Source of the DNA: Sclerurus mexicanus
Lineage: Eukaryota > Chordata > Aves > Passeriformes > Furnariidae
Assembly (NCBI GenBank): GCA_013396755.1
Contig: VWZF01002532.1
Location: forward strand, 981,231 to 1,045,230
Direction of reading: 5' to 3'
DNA: 64,000 nucleotides
The stretch's first letter is position 1, and each line of letters opens with the position of its first letter. This document shows, one piece after another, positions 54,001 to 64,000 of this stretch. The notes beneath the pieces are model-generated. The model searched no databases, was not told where the DNA came from, and saw only the letters and a program-made list of their open reading frames with translations. A program made the position numbers and the translations under genes.

Positions 54001-55894
54001 AAAGAGATAAGATTGGGATTGAAGTTGGTAAAATCCATGCATGACCTCTTGCCCCCCAGCAGCATCGCGGCAGGAGTTCCTCCCCAGTTGGCTGTGCTGA
54101 CAGATCCAGGAGATGCCTTTCCCATACAATGCCCAATTTCAAAAAGGAACAAGGGACTAGATATTTGCTTGTATTTGAATTCTTTAGCCATAAAGCATCC
54201 AAGCTCTCCAAGGCTTTATTATGAATTTCAACAGGACGTACGTGATGACATGGGGTCAGTAATAGGTTGAACCTTCAGAAAAGGACATTATTTACAGCTC
54301 TAATGGACATCTAAACTTCTCTATTAAAGTGCTAAACAATTTGCTTCTTTATTCACCAGTGAGTCTTCAATGACAGAGAAACACATGTCCCCAGCAAACC
54401 CCATGCTCTAACGAGACATCATTCCAGTTCCCAACATTTTCCAAATAAAAACTGTTGGAAAAAAAGGAGGAAACAGGTGTTGGAGACATTATGAATGAAC
54501 TCAGTGCACACACTCATTGTCCGTCCAACATTTACTATAAAGAAAGCCTGGGGAAATCCGTTCACTAATAATTCATTGTTTGCCTATGAAAAATATGTGT
54601 GCTAACAGCTTGTTCCACAGTCATTAAACAAAGTCACGCTCTTGTATCTACCCATTACTTTTGCTTTTTAATGCACATTTTGTTAGGTTTTTTATTTGGG
54701 AAAGAAAGCATATTAGAAAATTTTATTACTGCTTTTCAATGCATTTTGATCAAAAAGGCTGAAATTTTCTGCTCTCTGAAAGCTGGATTTTTCCTTATTT
54801 TTACTACAGGCCGGTAGCCATGTAAGTCTTCATTTCATGTTTACAAAATGCACGTTTACGTGCACATTAAAGTCTTGAAGAAGTCTTAGAAATCCTAAAG
54901 TTGTCCATATTTTGCTAAGTATGATGTGGGAGAGAAGCGGAGCCCAGCTAAACAGATGCCAAACAACAATTTTCGTTCCAAAAGAAAGCCCTCAAAACGG
55001 TGTTGAAGCAGCAACCTTTGAATTCGGCATTTTCTAAACCAGCAGGTAAGATGCCCTGTATTGAGTAGCGTTAGGACACCCAATGAAGGAGCCACCCACG
55101 TGGTTACTCTCGATTTTCAGCAGTGGCTGGGAGGTTCTGGAGGACAGAGACCGCTTGTGCTGGGTACCAGTTCCAAGAAAATGTGATGGCCTTGACAGTC
55201 CCAGACACAACCTCCCACCAGTCCCAGACAGAAGCACAAAATGAGAGATAGAGACTCAATTAACCAAAGCAGATAGTATCACTTCTGGCAAATGAGCATC
55301 CTCCTCTGGTAAACATGCCTTGTTAAACTGGATTTTCCGCTGACTTCACAGCAGCTTATGAAAGCGATAGTGCAGATGTGCTGCTGTAAGGAGGCTCTTG
55401 ACAAATCAACCTGGCAAGCGTCAGGTGGACTGAAAAGGAGTTAACTGGTTTCAAAATACAGGATAACTGGGAAATTATCGTTAAGAAAATAAGCCACTTG
55501 ACTGTGTTTCACAGGAATAATTTCCAGCCCCTACTTTTCTGAGCAAGCCCTAGAAGGGGGCATGAAACAGCTACAAAATTTGCTGGTGGCACATCAGGAA
55601 TGGGAGAAGGAAACAATAAAGAACAAGATCAAAGTTAAACTCATATGTGCTGGCTAGGACCATGAAAAGGTGTTTAAATACAGCAAATGCAATCTTGTAA
55701 GAAAATTAAGAATGTCACCGAGCAAAGGACCCTCCATGAATTCAGAGCCTCTGGAAAGAGCCTCGTGGCCATGCCATGGCGATGCTGGGGTTTGTGCTGG
55801 GGGTAGAGGGGTGATGCAATACATGCACACACAAACAGGTGGTTATCAGGTAAGGATTAAAACCTGCTGGGTTTAATGCTGTTTGTGTACAACA

Positions 55895-56040
55895 GTTCAA
55901 CGGGTTTAACCTTTGGAGAGGCTTCAGAGAAGAGCCGCAAGGATGACTTAAGGGCTGAAAAATGCAGATCACAAGACAAGACTCAAAAAGCTCCATTTCG
56001 TTTGTCAGAGAAGAGTGAGGGCAAATATGATGAGATCATA
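55895..56040 (+). mobile_element. Probable old CR1-like fragment
   Basis: The run 'ggcttcagagaagagccgca', 'aggatgacttaagggctgaa' and 'gtttgtcagagaagagtgag' follows the CR1 segment that normally reads 'gttcagaggagagccacaaggatgattaaagggctggag'. It is strongly diverged, so subfamily and ends are uncertain. Confidence 0.6.
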
Positions 56041-57752
56041 ACATGAACTAATTAAAAACTGAAAGCACTTCAGCAGAAGTCATGTGGACCGTTTTATGGA
56101 GGAAGCAAAGTGAATTATCACATTTATTGTTGCCTCACTTCATCATCAAAGGCTATTTCTAAGTTCCCCGTGGAAGTGTATCCGTCAGCTACAGATCTGT
56201 TCCTGCCAGCCTCCAATCTATACTATCACCTGGCTCCTGCCAGCAACCCAGAGTAACATACAGCAGTCTTCAAAGACTCCAAGGGATAGAAAAGTAGTGG
56301 AAAGCTTCCTGTGCTCCATTCCAGTCTGCTTGTACTCAACAGTACATGAAGAAGTAGGTGAGGTCTGGGGGATTTTTAAAAAAATACTAATTCCTTGATT
56401 CAGAACAAAATGTGTTGGGGAAAAAAGCTGCTAAATAAAGTAACAAAAATAACAGTACACTGAATATCCACTGGTTAAGCAATGCTGACATGATTAACTA
56501 GGCCATCCAGCTGATGGAGAACAGTAAATTCCCACTGGGGTCTGAGGGACCTGAGTGCCCAAGTGGTCACTGAAAGGAGTCTCCTGCAACCACGCTCACC
56601 TCGCAGCCCTGCCTTGCAACAGCCCCTCTCTTCAGCTCACTAACCAAGAGCAGGAGCAAAGACATGGCTTAAAACAGGAACTGTGCACTTGCACGAGTTT
56701 CCAGACAGGATATTTTGCTCCCAAGATACACGCTGTAATACCACTCATGCAATTAAACCTCAGTGGGCATCCAGTGGGGCCCTGCCTGAGCTGGGGATGT
56801 GGCCAGGCAGATGAGAGCCAAGGAGAAACCCCTTACTCAAGCACTAATATCACCAAAGATTCTATGCTGTTCTACAGGACCACTCACTATTCATCCTTTA
56901 CAGGTTATTCCCTTTAATCGAGGCAGGCACTTGTTTCTTTGCTACAGCAAATGATTAAGGAAAAAAGTGAGAAATTATTAAAAGTAGCTTTCTTGCTACC
57001 TTTTATCATAGTCCAACATCACTAGAGAAGTGCAGACACTGAAAAATAAAACTGATCTCATTAAGGTCTGAAAAGGACAATAATCCAGGGGTCAGCTTTG
57101 CTGGGGAAACCTATGGATCCTCCCCCAAGAATCATAGGGCAGTGCTGTCTTTGGATTATGACTTTCTGAATGTAATCCCAGCCCACGCTCCCAGCCCTGT
57201 GACCCAACATGCCCCGAACCCAGTTTCCCAACATGCAAAAGCACAGAATAATTACCAAGTTCGGTGAGCTTTCAACAATTGAAGGCATAGGATGCTGAGG
57301 AATGGTACCAAAAGCACCTCCTTCAGAGATGTTGTTCTACAGGCAATATAATGCACCAAAGACATTTCGATCTCCTAATTTGCATGTCTTTTCATAAGCC
57401 ATATGCACCACACATCCACACACAGAGCCCTATTCTACTGGCCAAAAGAAAGAGGCCAAGGACCTCTCCTCCTCCTTTGGCAGCTCTGTGTGGTCACCCC
57501 TGAAGGCCAGAGATCTGCCTGTGGAAGGAGGGGTTACTTATGCAGGATTAAAGAACTTGTGTGGCCACTTGAACTAAAACTTGACAGTGAAACTATTTCT
57601 GAAAGAAGAAAGACATGACTATCATCTACTCAAAGAGAAGCAAGTGGGAAAAGAGCATTAGTGAAGAACAACAGTGTTGAAGCTCTTTGCCGTTTCACAA
57701 GTGCAATGAAACCTCTGCTTTCCTTCTCAGATAAGCAAGGGCAGAGAGAAAA

Positions 57753-57788
57753 AATTAGAAGATACTCCTAGAGGAGTATCTTCTAATT
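57753..57788. repeat. Perfect inverted repeat, 17-bp arms, 2-nt centre
   Basis: The arm AATTAGAAGATACTCCT (57753-57769) is followed by AG and then its exact reverse complement (57772-57788). The arms are not simple-sequence. The symmetry stops at the next base pair (A opposite A). It could form a cruciform or RNA hairpin, or mark the fused ends of a lost inverted-repeat element. Confidence 0.95.
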
Positions 57789-58581
57789 AAATGCATTTGG
57801 TATACCATTAAAGGCTATAGATACACATGCCATGGAGTGCTGCTGGGGACGGAAGGTAATTCAGAAACTAAGCACCTTCTTCAATCCAGCTTTTTCCCCC
57901 AGGAGATACCATTCAACAAAACTGAATGAAAGCACTCCCTTTTAAAGTCTAAAAACTATTGGCAAACATTTCTGTAGAAAAAATAATAATATTGATATAA
58001 AAAAAAATAGATTGACACTATATTTGAGACTAATTCTTGATTTGTATTAAGTGGCAGACTAAAACACAGACAGAAAAGTGTTATTTGCTCTGTTTCTGCT
58101 GAGTTTTTGCCAAGTGCCCTTAACACCAACAATGATTTATAATTAACTAAGCAATCCTTCTTAAGCACATGCACAAGAGTATGAGAAAGTGATTCAGAGT
58201 CTGTAGATAAAGCTGCTCAGTACCAACAAAGCATCCCCCACCATAACTTCTGAAACCTGTCCCATGAAGGAATGCACACTAAGGTTTAGTTAAAAAACAG
58301 CTGTTATTCCTAGCCTTGATTAGCTACCTGGAACACTTGATAATAACTGGCATCCACCAGTTCCTCTTGCCAAAATCTTTCCCTTTATACTTCACCTTTA
58401 ACTTAAATGAAGGGGTTGCTAACTCCAGAGCACAGAATTCTGTAAAACAAACAGCCTATACAGTAGATTCCAGTTGAAATATGTATTAGGAAATTATGTA
58501 TGCATACATATATAGAAACACAAATATATAATTACTTACATAATAACTAAAAGGCTGCATTTATTAGCAGTGACCTAATTG

Positions 58582-58905
58582 TAGCCTTCCAGGTACCTGA
58601 AGGGAGCCTGTAAGATAGATGGAGAGCAACTTTTTACAAGAGCATGCAGTGACAGGACAGGGGGAATGGGTTCAAACAGAGTAGGTTTAGATTAGATATA
58701 TGAAAGAAATTATCATGCAATGGTGCTGAGGCACTGGAACAGGTTGCCCAGAAAGTGATGGATGTCCCATTCCTGGAAGTGTTCGAGGCCAGGCTGGATG
58801 GAGCTTCAAGCAACCCAGTTTAGTGAAAGGTGTCCCAGTCCACAGCAGAGGGGTTGGAAATGGATGATCCTTAAGGTGCCTTCCAATCCTGGCCATTCTG
58901 TGCTT
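58582..58905 (+). mobile_element. CR1 LINE 3' copy
   Basis: About 320 bp starting 'ccttccaggtacctgaaggg', through 'gagagcaactttttacaaga', 'aggcactggaacaggttgcc', 'cgaggccaggctggatggag' and ending 'ggccattctgtgcttct'. Moderately diverged and in plus orientation. Confidence 0.95.
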
Positions 58906-61900
58906 CTCTTTAGAGTTGATTCCGTGGAGTAGTTTGCCTGGAAAAGTTGTAGCTAACTTACTCTTGATGCGAGTGCCATAATCACAGCCTTCCCAACCAG
59001 TCTGATTTCAAAGAAGCATTTCCAGTGTCCACAGAGGTTTCTGGATGGGGCTCTTCTCCTCACACTGAAGTTTACAGCACTGCCTCCTGAATTTACATCT
59101 TCAACAAGTAAGTACAACACCCAGGCTTATTACAAGCTTGTTGACAACGACATGGAACAATGTTAACAGGTTAATAAGGATCATCCCGTTAGTTTTGGAT
59201 TGTTTATTAGAGTGCCATCTCTGAAAGCTGCCAGTATTGCCTTGCTTTGCTCCTGGTGCAGCTCTGAGTCAGCAGTTTCTCTGCTTCCCTTGCTCAGCCA
59301 AGGGAAGGGAGAGAGCTGCTGTAAGCCCCACGGAATCACCTTCTGTGTGCCCCCTTCTCCAGTCTCTAAGGCACAGACGACACATCTTCAGGGATGCATC
59401 CTCTCAGTTTCAGTCACTAACCACAAGCAGTCCCCTGAAGGCAACAGTGTGCAGATCTAAGCACAGGCTATGAAAAGCAGTCTAGTATTTCCAGGAAAAA
59501 CACTACTTACTCTGGAAGAGCTGGTCAGGGACCAACACTGCCAAGGAAGGAGAGGAGGGTTGGGGTAGATCTCATCTCTTACCCAAAATGTCAAGTCAAA
59601 TGGTGAAGAGAAGCTCCTAGTGCAGGCTCGTAAAAAGAGAAAGGCACATTCCCAGCTGCTGCACAACGGTTGGTTTTGAAAGTCCACACATCATAAATAA
59701 CTGGACACGTGGAAACAGAGGAAAAACCCTGGTCCTGTGCTAGGGGTGCTCAAATTGGTAACAAGGCTCCCCTCAATAACTTCACACTTCATTCTGTAGC
59801 CCAGGCAAAAAGGATTTTTAGAAGTTCCCATAAACATTTCTGTACTCTCAGCAAACCTTTAACCTGAGCTCAAGAAATCAGACTATAATGAGAAACTGAG
59901 AAACACTTTTTTGTTGTTTGGCTTGTGTGTTTTGGGTTTTGTTTGCTTGGTTTTTTAATACACTGAATACTGTTATGAAAAACACTATTACTTAGTATGA
60001 TCATACATAGCAGAAATTATTTCTTCTTCCTCTGCATACCCAGAGCCCTCAGAGCTGAATGCACTGATTCTTCCTCTTTTCACAGAGCAATACTCGTGCA
60101 TGCCATGGTGGAATGGCAGACTGCAGCCAGAAGAGTGCAAAGCTGACATTACAAAACAAAGATACAAGGAATTAAGTAATTAGAGCCTTAATGACAGAGC
60201 ACAATGCATGTCTCCTTTGATAATCTCTTGAACTCCGAAGATAAAAGCAGGGCTGAAACGTGCATACAAGATGTGTGATAACTGAGAGTTTCAAAGCATA
60301 GTGAAGCACATTGTACTGTATCATTCCACGGTATTTTAATATCTTAAAAGATTATCCTGTTGAAGCAAATCTTCTCTAGTTGTCTGGGCTACTTCTGCCC
60401 TTTTGGGTCTCCCAACCAGCTGCTTTCCTCTCCCCTCCTCTGCCAGCCTGCCCTTGGCTCACTGCACTTGTGGGCAGCTGGAACTTTCTTCACTACTATT
60501 TGCTAACAGCAGAAGTAACAAGGAATTAATACTTAGTCCATGTTTTTCCCTACTCTTCACCTTTTGAAAAAAAAATATTAATAAATCATCAATTAAGTCT
60601 ACTGACTGGAAAAGAAATTTTACTAAAATTTACTCACTTTTGTCTCTTTTTTTGGATAGTATTTGAAATTACCCTTGCCACTTGCTTTCCACTTTTATCT
60701 CCATTCTCATGCTGTCATATCATCAATCTTGTCAATTGATGGGGGGGAGGATCAAGATCCACTCAAGCTCAAAAGAGTTTGCAGCAGACTAAAAGTCAAC
60801 TAAAGACATTATTTAGCTGCTCTGTTCCTGTACACTGGAACTGAGGACTGAAACAGCCACTGAAAGAAGTGAAGATGCTGATATTCATCATGAAAGAGAG
60901 CTCTAGGCTGCATCCAACAGAAATGCAAATCCGTATTCATGGTGCTGGATGCATAGAGCCAAACCTCAATATATTCCTACTACTTTAAAAGAAATTTCTC
61001 TGCAGGGTAAACCAAGAGTGAGCTCCATAGGGAAGGCTCTTGAAAACGAATTTTATCGAAGAAAAGATTTTCTAGCCCCTGAAGGTGACACCTAATTAAT
61101 GCTTCTAGTCTTCTAAAGGGATTGTCACTTGCTTGAAAATAAACACAAAAATTCTACTACGAAACTTGTTTTCTATTTTTGATGGATTAGTAAAATAGCA
61201 CAAGCTATGAATACAGGTTTTTAATTTAATCTTATTGTCCCATATATTATCATCATTAAGGATTACTCCCATAGCTTACTGGCTGGCATTGTTATTTTTT
61301 TTGTCTCAAAATATGATAAACTGGATAAATAGAAAGAAGCTACAGCATGTCCCACTGTAAACAACCAGAAGTATTTTGCTGGTTTCACTGTATATTGCAC
61401 CAGTGATCAGAGCACATCCTGACCCCATCAATGTCCAAACCAGTTTCATTGCTGTTTAATCCCTCTAAGAGCAGTTGCTCTGCAGTTTCATGATGGTGGC
61501 AGAGAAATGCACATTATTCTAATTCGCTCCCCACACTGGTCAAATCCAGACTGCAACCTGCAACCCAGTCTTATCTGAACAGAATAATTAGCCTTTACTG
61601 AGATAACTTAGTTATCAACACCAATTTGAGATGCCTCTCTAAGAACATAACATCAGCATTTTGTCTGGGATTTACCTAAACAGTTAATAGGTTTTAAGTT
61701 ATAAAGTCATATAAGAATACCAAGCAACTTCCCCTCTCCCAATTGCACCATTTTACATTACCTGTGAGTCTAATTAGCTTATATATGAGTACTAAAAATT
61801 ACTGCTGGTCTGTTCTCAATGAACATTAATATGATGGCTAAAAAAAAAGAAAAATCCAGTTGGATTTCCAGTAGGAAATATATTGGATCTGACTCTTCCT

Positions 61901-62475
61901 TCCCTGTAAGTTTGACTATGTAATTTAGCATTTCACCTACACATTCCACTCATGTAACTAGCAATGACATAAGCTGCAAGGTATAAAAGAATCAGACCTG
62001 TTTGATCACACGAAATTAAAACATTTCTTATTTTTATTAAACATTCTTTCACTGCTGTCAGGCCATGCCCCAGAGAGGAGATTCTAATATTGCTTTGAAG
62101 CTGTTTAACAGATTTTAAAACACTGTCAAACTATGCTTTGAATCTCCTAAAATGTGCTAGTTGTGAGCATAATGTTATTTTCAGGGGCAGCCAGCCTCTG
62201 AAAACAAGATTAGTTTCCAAGCCCTAGTCTTGCTACACAGAGTTCAAACCATGGACCAAGCAGAAAAAAAAGAAGACTCACTGCTGCTACTGCTGTAGCA
62301 CTTCACTAGTGTGAGTAGTAAAAATAAATAAACCTGAGAACAAGCTATTATTAGTTTTCCTCTGCAGATAAATATTATTAATGCTGCTTGGTTTACTCTC
62401 CAAGCACTTGGCCCAAAAGAAGCAGCATTCCACTGACCTTTGCTCTGCAACACAAACCACCAGCGCAGAGACCAT

Positions 62476-62703
62476 TCACAGAATCACAGAAGAGGCTGAG
62501 CTGGAAGGGATCCACGAGGATCATCGAGTCCAAGCCTCAGCCCTGCCCAGGACCATCCCCAGGAGTCACACCCTGTGCCCCAGAGGATCATTCAAATGCT
62601 CCTTGAGCTCTGGCAGCCTTAGGGCTGTGCCCACTGCCCTGGGGAGCGTGGTCAGTGCCCGACCACACTCTGGGGGAAGAACCTTTCCCTAAGATCCAAC
62701 CTA
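62476..62703 (-). mobile_element. CR1 LINE 3' copy, distinct subfamily
   Basis: Minus-orientation element: the plus strand begins 'ttcacagaatcacagaagag', then 'gagctggaagggatccacga', 'gatcatcgagtccaagcctc', 'gggaagaacctttccctaag'. The 3' region differs from the other copies here (no 'gggcagggacacc' block), so it belongs to another CR1 subfamily. Confidence 0.93.
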
Positions 62704-64000
62704 AAACAATGACACCATTGCAGCAGGATACAGCACAGCCCTCCCAAACCCAGAGCTATGTGGGGAGCATTCCCGAAAACTGCACCACAGCATTACCAAG
62801 GACTTGGAAACTTCGAGGTTTGGTTCGTCAAAGCCCCAAGAATAGGAAGGAGGGGAAGAGGGAAGAGAGCTCGGTAAAAAGAGACATCTGCCTCAGAATG
62901 CCTTCCAAATATGACGTGTTCTGTTTATATAGTTTGGAAACGCACTGTACTTCTCTCATAGAAACAGAGCAACCCTGGACAATGCAAAGTGAGGGACCTC
63001 TTTGGTTAAACTGAACAGTGCAGGTGAGATTGTGTGGGCTGGGGAACTGAGGCTTTGCCTGCATCTGAAACACTCAGTCTGATGCTGCTCCCTTGGGGAG
63101 GTGCGTTGAGGGGTTTTAAATCTAAAGGGCGAGCACAACAAAAGTGTCCTTGAATAAATCCATTTCAATCTACTTTTACCTGTCACTAACAGCTCAGCTA
63201 AACCCTTCACCTTGCAGCACCCTCTGAGCACGGCCTCACAGCACCAGGATGACTCCTTGTGCTGGAAGGGACTGCACTCCACTCACCTTCCAGCTGGGAA
63301 GCCCCACGTCTGCCAGGGCAGTAACACCCACCTAAAAACCTGTGCTGCACCCAGCTCCAGTGACCACCTTTGCACCACCACCTTCTGCATCCAGGGAGCA
63401 GGACCACGGATGGAGAGCGAGGTGGTGCCCACAGGAGGGCTGGAAAGGACAACGCTCTTCAAAGACCTTCTGGTGTGCTGGTAGAACCACAGAAGGGACT
63501 AGAAACATTTAATTATAACGTTTTTCATTGTTTTTCTTTTTTTTTTTAAAGACACCTCAAATGTACTGTACTTCCTTTCATCCTGTCCCTGCGTGTGGGA
63601 TCACTGTAAGCAGCATTTGTACCGCTGTGATCCAATTCATTTCCCAAGTACTACGAGGATTAAGCACATATGAACCAGAAAGAAAGAAAAAAACCCAACC
63701 ACCACACATGAGAAATAAGGTCTGGCTTCCATTTCAGGGAATATTAATAGTTGAAATTGTTAACAACTGACGGACAAAAACTCTTCTGCTTCCTGCTGGT
63801 TCAAGTGCTTCTGGGCAAAAGTCTGATTACTGCTAATGAGCCTGGAAATATAATAAGCCTTCATAACAATATAGAACAGCAAGTCACAAAATAACTACGC
63901 TTTCTGGTCTCCTGCAGCCAAAAATACAGCATGAAGGTGGCTTGAAAGAGCTGAGTGAAATCAGCATTTGATATTTGTGAGGGAAAGGGCTTTGTATATG

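Larger units (their letters stand above)
51461..64000 (-). other. Region 5' of the internal promoter
   Basis: About 12.5 kb with no recognised exon. If a longer NAV2 transcript exists with its start to the right, this is an intron; otherwise it is intergenic. It contains a weak CR1 piece (55895-56040), CR1 copies at 58582-58905 and 62476-62703, and a perfect palindrome at 57753-57788. The 179-codon plus-strand frame at 51737-52276 resembles no protein I know. Confidence 0.7.

Noticed and set aside
1..64000. tRNA, rRNA, CRISPR array, provirus or operon-like gene cluster
   Set aside because: Nothing in either strand supports these; the sequence is vertebrate intronic DNA with CR1 elements.

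Overview
The window is vertebrate nuclear DNA, almost certainly from a bird. It carries about ten copies or fragments of the avian CR1 LINE, several ending in the usual CR1 3' end (…ATTCTGTGATT). It has long AT-rich introns, one CpG island, and no bacterial-style gene packing. I recognise one protein-coding gene, on the minus strand: the 5' part of neuron navigator 2 (NAV2).

Reading the minus strand 5' to 3' (high to low coordinates), five exons join in frame with good splice sites. They are a short first coding exon in a CpG island (50773-50823), then 26472-26589, 22936-22988, 9049-9121 and 2743-2977. The last four encode the calponin-homology (CH) domain and the start of the following Gln/Pro-rich linker. 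Exon phases agree at every junction (0, 1, 0, 1). The linker residues (SQCQ, APCQ, KAQPEMQS), compared with my memory of the vertebrate family, point to NAV2 rather than NAV1 or NAV3. The remainder of the gene (long Ser-rich region, coiled coils, AAA ATPase) lies beyond the left edge. I do not see the upstream exons of the longest NAV2 isoform, so they should lie to the right if the species has them.

Layout: 1-2742, intron. 2743-2977, exon with a CAG8 tract. 2978-9048, intron with a CR1 fragment and a TA repeat. 9049-9121, exon. 9122-22935, 13.8 kb intron with three CR1 copies. 22936-22988, exon. 22989-26471, intron. 26472-26589, exon. 26590-50772, 24 kb intron with two CR1 copies and a candidate 168-nt cassette exon at 47188-47355. 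50590-51460, CpG island with the first exon and a 20-bp GC-rich tandem repeat. 51461-64000, DNA upstream of this promoter (probably intron of a longer NAV2 transcript), with three CR1 fragments and a perfect 17-bp-arm palindrome at 57753-57788.

The least explained items are the internal promoter and its 17-residue N-terminus, the dimer-patterned minisatellite in its 5' leader or promoter, the phase-0 cassette-exon candidate, and the palindrome. I found no RNA gene, CRISPR array, provirus or second protein-coding gene. Homology statements rest on recalled family sequences, not on a search.
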